A stretch of 64,000 nt of DNA from Leptospira fletcheri (GCF_004769195.1 NZ_RQET01000004.1:496001-560000); one strand, 5' to 3'. Counted from the stretch's first letter, positions 10,026-19,814 are shown. The notes: a model not told the origin generated them from the letters alone. Program-made: numbers and translations.

Positions 10026-11525
10026 ATGGACGCGTCCAAAGACCTGCAAAAATTCGATTTTACCGAAGAGGTAATCCAGCATTTTAGGGAAAACAGGATT
10101 ATCCCGGTAGATTTTTATAATAAGAACGGTCAGATTCTCATTCACAAAAAGGATATGGCGACGGGGGACGATATCAATCGTCTCCAGAAATTTGAAAAAC
10201 AAGGGATCTACTTTTTACTATCCGAAATCGGGAAGATAAACCCCGGTTCCGGAAGACGAGGTTACGGCGGCGATCCTTCTTTCGATCGACTGATCAATCC
10301 CGAACTTACGGTCAATCTCACGAAAGGAGCGACCGACCTTCTCCAAGAAATCAAAAGATATCCTCTCACGGGCGCCCAGGTTCGGGACGTCGGAAAATCC
10401 ATAGATTCTATATTAGAAGATTTTAAATCTTCACCGAATATGGAAACCGGACTGGTCAATATTTTGGAAGTGATGAGCACTGTCGGCGCCCCCATTGATT
10501 CCGAAGTTCTGACGAAACGTACCGTGATCACCATGGCCATGAAAGTCCGGACCGCTAAGGCTTTCACCAAAGCGGACATGGACGTCAAAAAGGCCGAACA
10601 GATGAATCTTATGATGGCCTCATATCTCGCGGATATCGGTTATACTCAGATGAAGATGCCTACTCATGCGGATCTGAAATCGGAGGAATTGGATTATATA
10701 AAGAACCATCCCATTATAAGCTATCTTATGATCGCGAATATTCAAGAGCTGGACGATTCGGTAAAGTCGATCGTGCTGAATCATCACAGACCGCATAAAG
10801 GGGAAGGGCTCAATAACAATTATCCTCAGACCAAGCCTCTGGTACAGAAACTCCAAGGATATCGAGAGAAGTACAAGGACGATTATAGGAAAAACACGTT
10901 GGTCAACGATATCCAAAAACAAGTAAGAGGAATTTTATCGAACGCGCTTTCTTACGACGATATTGGAATGCTTTCCATTGCGGGAGAATTTGCCTCCCTT
11001 ACCACTGCGCAGCCTTGGAGAGGACCGATGGCGGCGGTGAAAGCCTTAAAATTGATCCTGAATAACAGTTTTTTCGCATATAACGAAAAGACCTTAAAGG
11101 ATTTTTACGATCACGTCGGTCTTTCCCTCTCCGAGAACCAACCGTTTTTAAAAACGGGGGATTATGTAATCGTAGCTTCTCAAGACTCCAATCGGAAGGT
11201 TTACTTCGAGATCTGCGTGATCCGGGAATCCTATAAGAATTCCATACGACCTATGCTGGAAAGGATCGGGACTATCCGGCCGAATTTTGCAAATAACGGA
11301 AAACTCCGAATTTCCGGATTCGACAAAACGAGCCTGAATCTGGATCGCAGGCGGGCGATTTTTAACCTAGAAAGAAATGCGGATCCGAGACGGATCATTT
11401 ACTTGGTAGATCCGGAATTGGACGCGGAATTCTTCGGATTTTTGGATAAGAAGGCCAGAGAGTTCCTCGCTCCTAAGTCCACACAAACGGACTCCGAGGA
11501 GTCGGTAAAAACCCCCGCAGAATGA
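10026..11525 (+). CDS. Degenerate HD-GYP-like signalling protein
   Basis: A soluble protein of 499 residues. The N-terminal 80 residues look like a small regulatory domain. The middle (about 150-360) has the layout of an HD-GYP c-di-GMP phosphodiesterase: [12 protein letters not shown] near residue 200, KNHPIISY near 230, and HHRPHKGEG near 252. In active enzymes the first of these reads HDIGK; here the metal-binding His is Ala (YLADIG) and the following Lys is also lost. The GYP-like signature is only partly kept. The protein may therefore bind c-di-GMP or a partner without cleaving it. A 140-residue C-terminal extension has no domain I recognise. A TAGGAG sits upstream of the ATG at a longish spacing. 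Confidence 0.72.
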   Translation: MDASKDLQKFDFTEEVIQHFRENRIIPVDFYNKNGQILIHKKDMATGDDINRLQKFEKQGIYFLLSEIGKINPGSGRRGYGGDPSFDRLINPELTVNLTKGATDLLQEIKRYPLTGAQVRDVGKSIDSILEDFKSSPNMETGLVNILEVMSTVGAPIDSEVLTKRTVITMAMKVRTAKAFTKADMDVKKAEQMNLMMASYLADIGYTQMKMPTHADLKSEELDYIKNHPIISYLMIANIQELDDSVKSIVLNHHRPHKGEGLNNNYPQTKPLVQKLQGYREKYKDDYRKNTLVNDIQKQVRGILSNALSYDDIGMLSIAGEFASLTTAQPWRGPMAAVKALKLILNNSFFAYNEKTLKDFYDHVGLSLSENQPFLKTGDYVIVASQDSNRKVYFEICVIRESYKNSIRPMLERIGTIRPNFANNGKLRISGFDKTSLNLDRRRAIFNLERNADPRRIIYLVDPELDAEFFGFLDKKAREFLAPKSTQTDSEESVKTPAE

Positions 11526-11668
11526 TCCGATTTTCGGATGAAACGGGACTTGATTTACCGCAAAAGCGTTAGAGCTCGGAAATCTGCCTTTGTAAGTCGG
11601 ACCGCTTTTCCCTTGCCTGTCCGAAACGGACTTTCTTCTGCTCGGGGGTTCTTGTTTTCTGGTACTGT

Positions 11669-12814
11669 ATGCCTTCCAGTTGGGGTAAAATATTTCGTAT
11701 CAGTACGTTCGGCGAGTCTCACGGAGAATCCGTCGGTGTAGTCGTAGAAGGGGTTCCTGCAGGAATTCCGATCCGTCTTGAGGAAATCCAAAAGGATTTG
11801 AACCGAAGAAGGCCCGGGCAAAGCAAACTAACCACTCCTCGGGACGAATCGGATACGGTTCGGATCGTTTCCGGAGTGTTTGAAGGTAAGACGATCGGGA
11901 GCCCGATTGCGCTGATCGTGGATAACCAAAACACCATCTCCAAAGATTACGAAAATTTAAGGGAAACATTCCGCCCTTCTCACGCTGATTATACGTACCA
12001 AGCAAAGTACGGTTTTAGAGCTCATGTAGGCGGCGGGCGTTCCTCCGTCCGCGAAACCATAGCTAGGGTAGCCGCCGGAGCGATTGCCAGAATGATCCTC
12101 GAGGACGACTTGGGGATCCGCACAGTGGCTTGGGTAGATACGATCGGAGAAATCTCTTCCGATCTTACGGAGGAAAAATATCCGCGTAGTAGGGAGGAAG
12201 TAGACGGAAACGAGGTTCGGTGTCCGGATTCGGCTGCGGCTGATAGGATGAGGAACCTGATCCTTAAAATGAAAGAGGCGGGAGATAGCGTCGGAGGAAT
12301 TATCCGTTGCGCCTCTTATCACCTTCCGCCCGGATTAGGGGACCCGGTGTACGATAAACTGGACGGAGATTTAGCTAAGGCGATTCTGTCTATTCCCGCA
12401 TGCAAAGGATTCGAAGTCGGCTCCGGGTTTGCCGGCACTCTTTTGACCGGAAGCAATCATAACGACGAGTTTTATGTGGAAGAAGGATCGGGACGAGTCA
12501 GAACTCGAACGAATCGGTCCGGAGGCCTGCAGGGGGGAATTTCGAACGGAGAAGCCTTGGTGATCCGAGCGGCGTTCAAACCTACTTCTACGATCTTTAA
12601 AAAACAAAATACCGTAAATCTCAATCGGGAAGAAACCGTTCTGGAAGCGAAAGGGAGACATGATCCCTGCGTTCTGCCCAGGGCTGTACCGATCGTGGAG
12701 GCCGCCGTGAACCTTGTTCTGGTAGACGCGTATTTGTACCAAAGGGCAATGAATCCGCTTTGGTTTAAAAAATGGGCCAGTCTGCCCGCCTACTACGACG
12801 ATTTAAAACTTTGA
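11669..12814 (+). CDS. aroC: Chorismate synthase
   Basis: AroC makes chorismate from 5-enolpyruvylshikimate-3-phosphate, the last common step to aromatic amino acids, and needs reduced FMN. The 381-residue protein has the family signatures: [17 protein letters not shown] at the N-terminus, [14 protein letters not shown] near residue 115, [12 protein letters not shown] near 285, and [17 protein letters not shown] near 330. Length and start fit known AroC proteins. It is followed after about 100 bases by the nuoG-like gene; no other aromatic pathway gene lies in the window. Confidence 0.96.
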   Translation: MPSSWGKIFRISTFGESHGESVGVVVEGVPAGIPIRLEEIQKDLNRRRPGQSKLTTPRDESDTVRIVSGVFEGKTIGSPIALIVDNQNTISKDYENLRETFRPSHADYTYQAKYGFRAHVGGGRSSVRETIARVAAGAIARMILEDDLGIRTVAWVDTIGEISSDLTEEKYPRSREEVDGNEVRCPDSAAADRMRNLILKMKEAGDSVGGIIRCASYHLPPGLGDPVYDKLDGDLAKAILSIPACKGFEVGSGFAGTLLTGSNHNDEFYVEEGSGRVRTRTNRSGGLQGGISNGEALVIRAAFKPTSTIFKKQNTVNLNREETVLEAKGRHDPCVLPRAVPIVEAAVNLVLVDAYLYQRAMNPLWFKKWASLPAYYDDLKL

Positions 12815-12916
12815 CTCTTGTCTCCCGCTTTCCGGACAAGAAACGGGTTGCAAATCGGGAATAGTAAGATTCCATTGAGACGTGCGCCTGGCGGAGCCGA
12901 AGGAACGGAGGTCCGA

Positions 12917-14368
12917 GTGGTCAAGATAAAGATAGACGGGATCGAATACGAAGTCGACGAAAAGAAGAATCTGATTTCGGCGGCTAAAGACGTCGGTGTG
13001 GATATCCCTTTTTTCTGTTTTCATCCGAAATTATCCGTAGTCGGCATGTGCAGAATGTGCCTGATCGAAATCGAAGGAATTCCCCGTCTACAAGTCGCAT
13101 GCAATACGAAGGTCGCGGAAGGACTCTCGATCGTTACGAATAGCCCCAGAGTAAAAGAAGCCAGAGAAGGAACGATGGAGTTTCTTCTGGCAAACCACCC
13201 TCTGGATTGTCCCGTCTGCGATAAGGCAGGTGAATGCCAACTCCAGGACAATTCCTTTAACTCAGGAAAGGGAAACTCCAGATTTACTTTAGAAAAACGC
13301 AATATTCCTCAAGAAGAGATCGGAACCAATCTGATCATTAATCACAATCGTTGCATCGTCTGCTATCGGTGTGTGCGATTCGAAGAGGAAATGATCGGGG
13401 AATCCAATCTCGGTCTTTTCGAGCGAGGCCATCATTCCATTATAGGTTTGGCCAAAGAGGAACCCATCTCTCATAATTACCAGGGAGCGCTCGCGGATAT
13501 TTGTCCTGTCGGAGCTCTGTTGAACGATAAGACATTATTCAAATCCAGGGTTTGGTGGTACAAATCCGAGGAATCGGTTTGCCCCGGTTGTAGTACCGGA
13601 TGTAAAACGTATACGAACGTACGGGACAATAAGATGTACCGGTATATGCCCAGGGTCGATGAAGAAAAGGACCAATATTTCCTCTGTGATAAGGGTCGCT
13701 TCGACGTAGAATGGTTGAATTCGAATCGTCTTTTCGCTTATTATAAGAATGGGGCCGTGAGTACAGGATCGGAAGTACTCGAAGAAATCGCGCTTTCGAT
13801 TTCGAAGGCCGTGAAGATCGCGGTGTTAGGAGGGGCACAGGAATCCAACGAGAATCTGCAATCCATTCGATCCTCGTTGGAAAAATTCGGAGTCCCTATC
13901 GTAATGGAAGCGAGAGTTTCGGACGCCCAATACAAGGAACCGGAACAGGTGGATTTTCTTTTGACTTCGGATGAAAGACCGAATACGAAGGGAGCCGTCG
14001 AGGCGAAATTCGTTTCGAACGCCGGTGTGACGGCTTTACGCGAGTCGATTTCAAAAGGGGAATTCGATTTGGTTTTTGTGATTAAGGAAGACGCAGAATC
14101 GGTATTGAATGGAATAAAACCGAAGACTCTTATAGTACTGGATACGAATCTGAATACGAGTGTTTCCAAAGCATCTTTCGGAATTCCGGTCAAGGCGTAT
14201 TCGGAACAGTCCGGTTCCTTTACGAATAAAAACGGTTGGAAACAGAACTTTAAAAAGTCCATGGAACCTCCGAAGGGCCTTTTGTCTTCCGGCGAATTCT
14301 TTGAGGAAATATTGAACCGAGTCTCCGAATTGAGATCCGGAAAGGAGGCCGTCGTTGGGAACCGTTAA
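12917..14368 (+). CDS. nuoG: NuoG-like iron-sulfur subunit, short form
   Basis: A 483-residue relative of the complex I subunit NuoG. It starts with a 2Fe-2S ferredoxin domain ([10 protein letters not shown]). Next comes the His/Cys 4Fe-4S region [14 protein letters not shown] near residue 95, then a further 4Fe-4S set (CIVCYRC and DICPVGAL). After this comes the molybdopterin-type Fe4S4 motif CPGCSTGC with a later partner Cys in FLCDKG. The C-terminal half is much shorter than in classical NuoG, so the large molybdopterin-like domain is mostly missing. GTG at 12917 is chosen because CGGAGG lies just upstream; the open frame extends to a TTG at 12818. It overlaps the NuoI gene by 14 bases. 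Other nuo genes are not in the window. Confidence 0.85.
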   Translation: MVKIKIDGIEYEVDEKKNLISAAKDVGVDIPFFCFHPKLSVVGMCRMCLIEIEGIPRLQVACNTKVAEGLSIVTNSPRVKEAREGTMEFLLANHPLDCPVCDKAGECQLQDNSFNSGKGNSRFTLEKRNIPQEEIGTNLIINHNRCIVCYRCVRFEEEMIGESNLGLFERGHHSIIGLAKEEPISHNYQGALADICPVGALLNDKTLFKSRVWWYKSEESVCPGCSTGCKTYTNVRDNKMYRYMPRVDEEKDQYFLCDKGRFDVEWLNSNRLFAYYKNGAVSTGSEVLEEIALSISKAVKIAVLGGAQESNENLQSIRSSLEKFGVPIVMEARVSDAQYKEPEQVDFLLTSDERPNTKGAVEAKFVSNAGVTALRESISKGEFDLVFVIKEDAESVLNGIKPKTLIVLDTNLNTSVSKASFGIPVKAYSEQSGSFTNKNGWKQNFKKSMEPPKGLLSSGEFFEEILNRVSELRSGKEAVVGNR

Positions 14369-14882
14369 CGTAGTCAACGTAGCAGCGAAGCATAAGCTGG
14401 CGTGGTACCAAAAACTGTATTTCTATTCGATCGGAAACGGTCTCTGGATCACGTTGAAACATTTCGTCAAGGCCGCCTTTTTAAAAGGTGCGGTTACTTT
14501 GGAGTTTCCCGAAAAAAGAAGAAAATATTCCTCCCGTTTCCGCGGAATGCACAGCATGAAACGCGACGAACAGGGGCGGGAAAGGTGTACGAGTTGTTTC
14601 TGCTGTATGTGGATTTGTCCTGCGGACGCGATTCATATCGAAGCCGGACTTGTGACTCCTGAAATACAGCATCTTCATCCCGAAGATAAGTATGCGAAGA
14701 AATTCGAAATCGATCTGCTTCGTTGTATTTTTTGCGGTTTGTGCGAAGAAGCCTGCCCTAAAGGAGCAATCTACCTGGATGGACCTGCGGAAATGGCGGC
14801 GGACAATCGTGAGGATTTAATCCTAACGAAGGAAAGAATGATGGAGAAAAGCGGCGGGCCTATTTTGGGAGAGAGAAAATAA
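14355..14882 (+). CDS. nuoI: NuoI-like 2x[4Fe-4S] ferredoxin subunit
   Basis: A 175-residue protein carrying two 4Fe-4S motifs, [12 protein letters not shown] near residue 78 and [12 protein letters not shown] near 124. These are the ligands of the two clusters that pass electrons toward quinone in complex I. The N-terminal region ([16 protein letters not shown]) is the usual amphipathic part of NuoI that packs on the membrane arm. The TTG start is supported by a strong AAAGGAGG six bases upstream, inside the end of nuoG, so the two are translationally coupled. The 3' end converges on the DUF433 gene after 4 bases. Confidence 0.88.
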   Translation: MGTVNVVNVAAKHKLAWYQKLYFYSIGNGLWITLKHFVKAAFLKGAVTLEFPEKRRKYSSRFRGMHSMKRDEQGRERCTSCFCCMWICPADAIHIEAGLVTPEIQHLHPEDKYAKKFEIDLLRCIFCGLCEEACPKGAIYLDGPAEMAADNREDLILTKERMMEKSGGPILGERK

Positions 14883-14886
14883 CCGT

Positions 14887-15174
14887 TTAATTCCGGGCCG
14901 TTTGGTTTGGGTTCAGACTCTCTATCCAATCTTTTTGCATTGCTTTTTCCAGAAGAGGCGAATGCAATCTTTGGGAAGCATATTCTAGGCAAGCGCGAAT
15001 GTCATCCCCTTCCAGTTGGGGATATTCTTGTAGAACTTCGGCAGCTCCAAAACCCAGAAAAATCCGATCCAAAATCTCCAATACGGGTATCGAAGTTCCT
15101 TTCAGGGTCGGCTTCCCGTTGCAAATGGACGGGTGAGAAACGATTCTGTCTTGGAGAAAGTTTTGTTCTTCCAT
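14887..15174 (-). CDS. DUF433-family protein (antitoxin-like)
   Basis: A 95-residue protein with the DUF433 pattern: RIVSHPSICNGKPTLKGTSI, a leucine-rich helix, and DDIRACLEYA. This family has a helix-turn-helix-like fold and is often the antitoxin partner of a PIN-like (DUF5615) toxin. No such toxin gene adjoins it here: the neighbours are nuoI (convergent) and an exported protein more than 70 bases away. It is therefore either an orphan or works with a distant partner. A short inverted repeat lies just before the start codon and could be an autoregulatory site. Confidence 0.75.
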   Translation of the reverse strand: MEEQNFLQDRIVSHPSICNGKPTLKGTSIPVLEILDRIFLGFGAAEVLQEYPQLEGDDIRACLEYASQRLHSPLLEKAMQKDWIESLNPNQTARN

Positions 15175-15181
15175 GTAAGCA

Positions 15182-15198
15182 AGATAACAAACTTATCT
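15182..15198. promoter_or_regulatory. Short inverted repeat upstream of the DUF433 gene
   Basis: AGATAA and TTATCT are separated by 5 bases and end 8 bases before the start codon of the minus-strand DUF433 gene. Its place overlaps the expected ribosome binding site or promoter, so binding here could block expression. Regulation is inferred from position only. Confidence 0.35.
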
Positions 15199-15251
15199 CT
15201 TAGAATTTGCTTATAAATTTCGTGACTGAATGATTCCTTGAGGGATAAATC

Positions 15252-15854
15252 TCAAAACGATTCCCCCCAGTCGATATCGGGAGGAGCGCAGCCTACGAGA
15301 TCTCCGGCAAAATAATGGGGAAAAATGTAAGCCATTTTTCCAGGAATAGGATCGGGGTCCCGGTAGCGAAGTCCGTCGATTCGGATGCTTCCTGTTTCAT
15401 CCTGATAGATCTTAAAAGTCAAAGGAAGTTTGAAATTTCCTTTTCCGTACCGGAATTCCGCGTTCGATTTGCAGGACTGAAAACAGACCGAATATGCGTT
15501 TTCGGGATTCACACTGAAATTAGATCGGTGGCTTTGGTCTTTACAGTTGTGGCTGCATTCGTCCGGATCATCGGACTGAAAATCGAATTCGACAATCAGA
15601 TGCCGGTTCTCTAGTTTAAAAAAACCTTTCGTTTTGGCTACGAGTTCTCCCGATCTTCTACTTTGCATCATTGCAGACGAAGGAGGAACGAGTAGAAGAT
15701 GAAAACTGCTGACTTCTAGAGACAAACGCGAATCGACTCTAGGAAAAACTTTTTCCCAATTTAAACAAGTCTCTTTTTCGTTTCCTTTTAATAGAATCGG
15801 AACCGCAAAGAGAACCGTTAAAGTTGACAGCAGGATTTTCGATTTCAAGCTCAT
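15252..15854 (-). CDS. Exported protein of unknown function
   Basis: A 200-residue protein with a clear signal peptide (positive MSLKSK, then a hydrophobic stretch to about residue 22). No spirochaete lipobox is evident, so a soluble periplasmic location is likely. The mature part is mostly beta-type sequence with several Cys residues between residues 95 and 135 (SHNCKDQ, CFQSCKSN), which suggests disulfide bonds. I do not recognise a family. A second small exported protein with Cys residues is encoded at 16589-17092, but the two are not clearly related. Confidence 0.65.
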   Translation of the reverse strand: MSLKSKILLSTLTVLFAVPILLKGNEKETCLNWEKVFPRVDSRLSLEVSSFHLLLVPPSSAMMQSRRSGELVAKTKGFFKLENRHLIVEFDFQSDDPDECSHNCKDQSHRSNFSVNPENAYSVCFQSCKSNAEFRYGKGNFKLPLTFKIYQDETGSIRIDGLRYRDPDPIPGKMAYIFPHYFAGDLVGCAPPDIDWGESF

Positions 15855-15970
15855 ATATGAAAAGAGACAAAGTGTCCGGAACCAATATTATAATGAATAA
15901 TTCCGCTCTGCGAGCAAAAAGAACGAAAGGCGATCCGCTTTTTCCGTTTCTTAGGAATGAAATTCGAAGT

Positions 15971-16549
15971 TTATTCGGATCCTTTTTTTGTCTGCTTCCT
16001 TTTGGAAGACATCCATCTGGGTTTTAATCGGGCGATCTTTTTATGAACGGGGCAATTCGAGTCGTGCGCTCCCGGGAGATATCCGGTACTTAGCAAAAAT
16101 TCGTTAACGATTTCGCCGCCGGTAAATCGGAAAGTCTTCTTAAACAATTTGGTCCATTCGTCTCTGGATTTGGGATGGTGGGAATCCAACCACTCGGAAA
16201 AACTTCCGCTTTCTTTCTGAATGGAAAGAATGACATTCGCATTGTGTATTGCCGCTTCGATTTTCAATCTGTTTCTGATGATTCCGGCGTCGCTCAATAA
16301 GCGATCGATATCCTTCTGCTTGTATCCTGCGACTTTTCGAATCGAAAAACCGTGGTACGCTGTCCGAAAGTGCTCTTTCTTCTTGAGGATGGTAGTCCAA
16401 GAAAGTCCGGCCTGGTTGATCTCCAGGACCAACCGTTCGAATAGTTCGTCGTCCGTTCCGAGTGGAAAGCCGTATTCGGTATCGTGATAGATTCGGTGTT
16501 CCAACGCTTGGTCGTCTTTTAAGGTCCGTATGTATGCGCAGTAACTCAT
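15971..16549 (-). CDS. tag: DNA-3-methyladenine glycosylase I
   Basis: Tag removes 3-methyladenine from alkylated DNA in base excision repair. The 192-residue protein has the family's N-terminal zinc ligand Cys4, then YHDTEYGFPLGTDDELFERL, then the substrate pocket region NQAGLSWTTILKKKE. The second zinc pair appears in AHDSNCPVH near residue 163. The last 25 residues are a Lys/Arg-rich tail beyond the usual end. It stands between two small exported-protein genes with no repair neighbours. Confidence 0.93.
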   Translation of the reverse strand: MSYCAYIRTLKDDQALEHRIYHDTEYGFPLGTDDELFERLVLEINQAGLSWTTILKKKEHFRTAYHGFSIRKVAGYKQKDIDRLLSDAGIIRNRLKIEAAIHNANVILSIQKESGSFSEWLDSHHPKSRDEWTKLFKKTFRFTGGEIVNEFLLSTGYLPGAHDSNCPVHKKIARLKPRWMSSKRKQTKKGSE

Positions 16550-16588
16550 ATGGAAGAAAATCCTTTTTACAATTTCGTTCCCAAAGAC

Positions 16589-17092
16589 TTATTCCGCCTC
16601 GAAGCGACAATTCTTCAAGCTGATCTCTCTCCAGCTCCAAGCACCGGGGAATTCCGGAATTTCCTTTTCAAAAAGGTCGAACGTTTTGGCTTTCGGATCC
16701 ATTCTCTCGAAGCTCCAAGAAAACGTTTCCACTTGCCAGCTTTTCGAACTTTGACATCTGGGAATTCCTTCGTAAGAAACGGCAGAGTATACTTTTCCGG
16801 TCTCATCTCGAAACGTCACGTTCTCCAAAATAGTACATGCAAAACTAGGATGATCGTATTTGAAAAAAATCCTAGTATTCGTTTTAGTAAGGCAAAGTCG
16901 GACTAAACGGAGGTCTCCTTGCGATCTGTCGTCCAACTCGCAGCAAGAAACTTTTTCCGTAGTTTTAGCGGATCGATTCCTTTCCGTTTTTTCCTTTTCC
17001 CGTTTCTGCGGAGCGTTGGGGATCAAGGCTAATGCGAAACCTACAGGAAGAAGGGATAAAGTTAGGACCAAGATAATTTTTTTACTCAGCAT
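16589..17092 (-). CDS. Small exported protein of unknown function
   Basis: A 167-residue protein with an N-terminal signal peptide (about residues 1-24, ending near LALIPNA). A Lys/Glu/Arg-rich stretch follows, then a Cys-containing beta-rich domain (SCCELDD, CLTKT, FACTILE, IPRCQSS, LKNCRFE). Five or six Cys suggest disulfides in the periplasm or outside. It ends about 40 bases before the start of tag on the same strand. Family not recognised. Confidence 0.6.
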   Translation of the reverse strand: MLSKKIILVLTLSLLPVGFALALIPNAPQKREKEKTERNRSAKTTEKVSCCELDDRSQGDLRLVRLCLTKTNTRIFFKYDHPSFACTILENVTFRDETGKVYSAVSYEGIPRCQSSKSWQVETFSWSFERMDPKAKTFDLFEKEIPEFPGAWSWREISLKNCRFEAE

Positions 17093-17195
17093 GTTTCGAT
17101 TTAGCGGAGTATTTTTTAAAAAACAATTCTATTTTTATCGGGATGTTTTGAGAGCAAAAGTAGATGGATGGTGTTCGAAAATCGCTGATCGGGGT

Positions 17196-18230
17196 TCAGC
17201 CTTTCAACTTAAATCTTTTTCGAATCCAAAGCGCCAAATCCACGACCGCATTTTTGGCTTCCGGGACACTCGCCCCTAAGTTTAGAAATCCGTGAATCAT
17301 TCCTTCCAGTACTTTCGCTTCCACGGAGATTTTAGCTTTTCTGAGCCTTTCCACATAAGCGAATCCTTCATCCTGAAGAGGATCGAATCCCGCAATCTGA
17401 ATGTAGGTAGGCGGGGTTCCGGCTAGGGACGTGTGGTTTATCGGATTCGCTAGAGCGTCTCGGCAATCCTTGTCGTTCGGAAAGGTATGTTTTTTGAAAT
17501 ATCTAAGAAGGTCCCGTGTCAAACCGTATCCTACCGCGAACTCCTCCACGCTTTTTCTTTCCTGACTTAAGTCCAGCCAAGGGTACAGCAACAATTGGAA
17601 ATTCGGAGGAGTTAATCCTTCCTTTTTTGCATTCGCATAAATGGAAACTGCGAGATTTCCTCCGGCGGAATCTCCTCCTACCGCAACCATCCTAGCGTCC
17701 AATCCCATAGCTTTGCCCTGCTTACGAGTCCAGGAATAGGCGGAATATGCGTCTTCCCATGCTGCCGGAAAAGGGTGCTCTGGTGCCAGTCGATAATCGA
17801 CGGACAAAATCGCACATTTAGACAAACCGCTTAAGTAGCGCAGAGGAAGATCATGAGTTTCTAAATTACCGATCACGAATCCTCCCCCATGATAGTAAAC
17901 CAAACAAGGAAGAGGTTCCGAAGTCGGATGGGGAGAATACAGACGGACAGGAATTCGACCGGCAGTTCCCGGAATCGTAAAATTCTCCACACGAGAGAGT
18001 TCTACTTTAGGAAAATCGAATAAATTCAAAATATAAGCGAATAATTTTCGGGCCTTTTCCGGTGGAAGAGATTCCAATTTCGGCTTCGTTTTGGCTAGCA
18101 AAAGGATCGTCCGAAGTTTCGGATCCAACGACCGCTCCCGCTTCCGATCCTCGCCGAAAATCCGGACGACTTCGTTCGGAACCGCTAAAAGAGAACGCGC
18201 CGCCGCCGTTTCAAGTCTTTGCCATAGCAC
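17196..18230 (-). CDS. Alpha/beta hydrolase of the hormone-sensitive-lipase (GDXG) family
   Basis: A 344-residue esterase or lipase. The oxyanion-hole motif YYHGGGFVIGN is near residue 113 and the nucleophile elbow GGDSAGG near 184. The likely acid and base are in AGFDPLQDEG near 280 and MIHGFLNL near 310, so the triad is complete. Such enzymes hydrolyse short to medium acyl esters. The GTG start lies inside the last 20 bases of the monooxygenase gene, so the two are translationally coupled. This pairing is typical of pathways in which a Baeyer-Villiger type oxidation yields an ester that the esterase then cleaves; that link is inferred. Confidence 0.9.
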   Translation of the reverse strand: MLWQRLETAAARSLLAVPNEVVRIFGEDRKRERSLDPKLRTILLLAKTKPKLESLPPEKARKLFAYILNLFDFPKVELSRVENFTIPGTAGRIPVRLYSPHPTSEPLPCLVYYHGGGFVIGNLETHDLPLRYLSGLSKCAILSVDYRLAPEHPFPAAWEDAYSAYSWTRKQGKAMGLDARMVAVGGDSAGGNLAVSIYANAKKEGLTPPNFQLLLYPWLDLSQERKSVEEFAVGYGLTRDLLRYFKKHTFPNDKDCRDALANPINHTSLAGTPPTYIQIAGFDPLQDEGFAYVERLRKAKISVEAKVLEGMIHGFLNLGASVPEAKNAVVDLALWIRKRFKLKG

Positions 18231-19653
18231 TTTTTTTGCTTTGCCCCGTACGTTTTTTCCCTTTCCGAACAGCAGTACTCGCAGAGGAACGAAATTGCGC
18301 TTTCGCTTTGATCGGAAGGTTGTTTCCGGATTTTAAAGCACGCTTTTTTCCCGCTTTCAATTCTTTTTGCATATAATAGAGAAAATCTTCGAAATCCACC
18401 TGCATAGTGTGTCGAGCGGAGGCTACATACCGCCTACGCATTGCGGATTCGTATTTTTCGATCTGACTTTGCATTTCCGGGATCGGCGGAAGTTGGTAGT
18501 TTCCGGTCAGATATTCCGCGATCCATTTTCCTTGGAATTCCGCCAAAGGCATAATTGCACCGAGCGGCTGATACAGGCCGATAAAGAAAAGATTGTTCGA
18601 TCCGGGTTTAAAAGTTCTATGAAATAACGGAAGGTGGTTGTCTTCCACGGAAATGAAACTCGGATCGAAGAACGGAAATCGGACGTTGTATCCGGTGCAG
18701 TAGATTACGGCATCCACTTCCTCCTCCGAATCGTCGGCGAATTGAATCATATTTCCTTTAAATTCCTTTATAACGGGTTTATAAACGATATCCCCTCTTC
18801 CTAGGCGTACAAGAATGTCTTGAGATATCGTCGGGTGCGCTTCTCCAGGTTCGTGATCGGGTTTAGGTAGGCCGAAATCCTCCATATTTCCTACTCCCAA
18901 TCGTAAAATAAAACCCACCAAGGCTCTTTTGAGCCAAAACGGAGTTCCGGGAGGAATGAGTTGTGTCGATTTGTCCAGGGGTTTTCCGAACAGATAATTC
19001 GGAATGATCCAAGCGCCTCTTCTGGAACTTAGGAAAACTTTCGCCGAGACTCCGGGCCGGCTCAGCTCTACGGAAATGTCCATGGCGCTATTACCCATAC
19101 CGAGGATTACCACTTTCTTTCCGGTCAGTCGTACGGGCTTCTCCGGATCCACATAATCGTGGGAATGGATGATCTTTCCGCTGAATTTACCCGGAAAATT
19201 CGGTTCCGGCCAGCGAGGAGACCAGTGGTGTCCGTTCGCGACGATAACCGCATCGTAATATTTCCTGATTCCTTTGTCGGTCGAGACAAGATACGTTCCG
19301 TCTTCCTGAGGTTCGACCTTCGATACTCCGTTTTTAAAGATCATGTTTTTTCGAAGTCCGAAATGATCCACGTAATCGGAAAAGTATCTTTGGATCGGTT
19401 CATGATTCGGATAATCCGGATACCATTTCGGCATGGGATAATCCTTATATTCCATTCTGTCCCGATGAGTATTGATATGTAAGGATTTATATATGTTACT
19501 GATTCCGTTGTCGTTATTGAAACGCCAGTTTCCGCCTATATCGCTCCCTTTTTCGTAGCAATCGAAAGGAATCCCTTTGTCCTGGAGAGATTTGCATACG
19601 GTGATTCCGCTAGAACCGGCTCCGATGACGCAAACTTTAGGTAAATCAACCAT
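18211..19653 (-). CDS. Flavin-containing monooxygenase (FMO/Baeyer-Villiger type)
   Basis: A 480-residue FAD- and NADPH-dependent monooxygenase. The FAD site VIGAGSSGITV is at the N-terminus. The family fingerprint FSGKIIHSHDY lies near residue 157 and the NADPH site VILGMGNSAMD near 180. The C-terminal 45 residues are very rich in Lys, Arg, Ser and Ala, which is unusual for the family. ATG at 19653 is preferred because GGAGA lies six bases before it; an in-frame TTG exists at 19677. It overlaps the esterase gene by 20 bases. A 12-base perfect palindrome lies about 25 bases upstream of the start and may be the operator for this pair. Confidence 0.9.
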   Translation of the reverse strand: MVDLPKVCVIGAGSSGITVCKSLQDKGIPFDCYEKGSDIGGNWRFNNDNGISNIYKSLHINTHRDRMEYKDYPMPKWYPDYPNHEPIQRYFSDYVDHFGLRKNMIFKNGVSKVEPQEDGTYLVSTDKGIRKYYDAVIVANGHHWSPRWPEPNFPGKFSGKIIHSHDYVDPEKPVRLTGKKVVILGMGNSAMDISVELSRPGVSAKVFLSSRRGAWIIPNYLFGKPLDKSTQLIPPGTPFWLKRALVGFILRLGVGNMEDFGLPKPDHEPGEAHPTISQDILVRLGRGDIVYKPVIKEFKGNMIQFADDSEEEVDAVIYCTGYNVRFPFFDPSFISVEDNHLPLFHRTFKPGSNNLFFIGLYQPLGAIMPLAEFQGKWIAEYLTGNYQLPPIPEMQSQIEKYESAMRRRYVASARHTMQVDFEDFLYYMQKELKAGKKRALKSGNNLPIKAKAQFRSSASTAVRKGKKRTGQSKKSAMAKT

Positions 19654-19677
19654 GGGCAGTCTCCAATTCTTGTACAA

Positions 19678-19689
19678 TACCGATCGGTA
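19678..19689. promoter_or_regulatory. 12-base palindrome upstream of the monooxygenase/esterase operon
   Basis: TACCGATCGGTA is a perfect palindrome 25 bases before the monooxygenase ATG. Its half-site resembles operators of TetR-family regulators. A similar but imperfect site (ACCGATCGTTA) lies upstream of the hydroxylase gene near 60447. No regulator gene is adjacent. Function inferred. Confidence 0.4.
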
Positions 19690-19814
19690 AGAAGGAGACT
19701 AGATTGAATCCGCCTCATGGTCGAAGGTCAAGTCGGAAAATGATTCTAGCAAACAACTTCCTGTGAAGAGTTTCTCCGATTAAAAAGAGAACAAACGTTC
19801 ACTCTCCGCATTTT

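Noticed and set aside
11538..11741. A 67-codon plus-strand frame overlapping the aroC start
   Set aside because: It overlaps aroC in another frame and has no convincing ribosome binding site or family.
15824..16027. A 67-codon plus-strand frame between the exported protein and tag
   Set aside because: It overlaps both neighbouring genes and its composition is not coding-like.
17093..17195. TTTTTTAAAAAA palindrome between the two minus-strand genes
   Set aside because: Plain AT symmetry with no GC stem; not a credible terminator.
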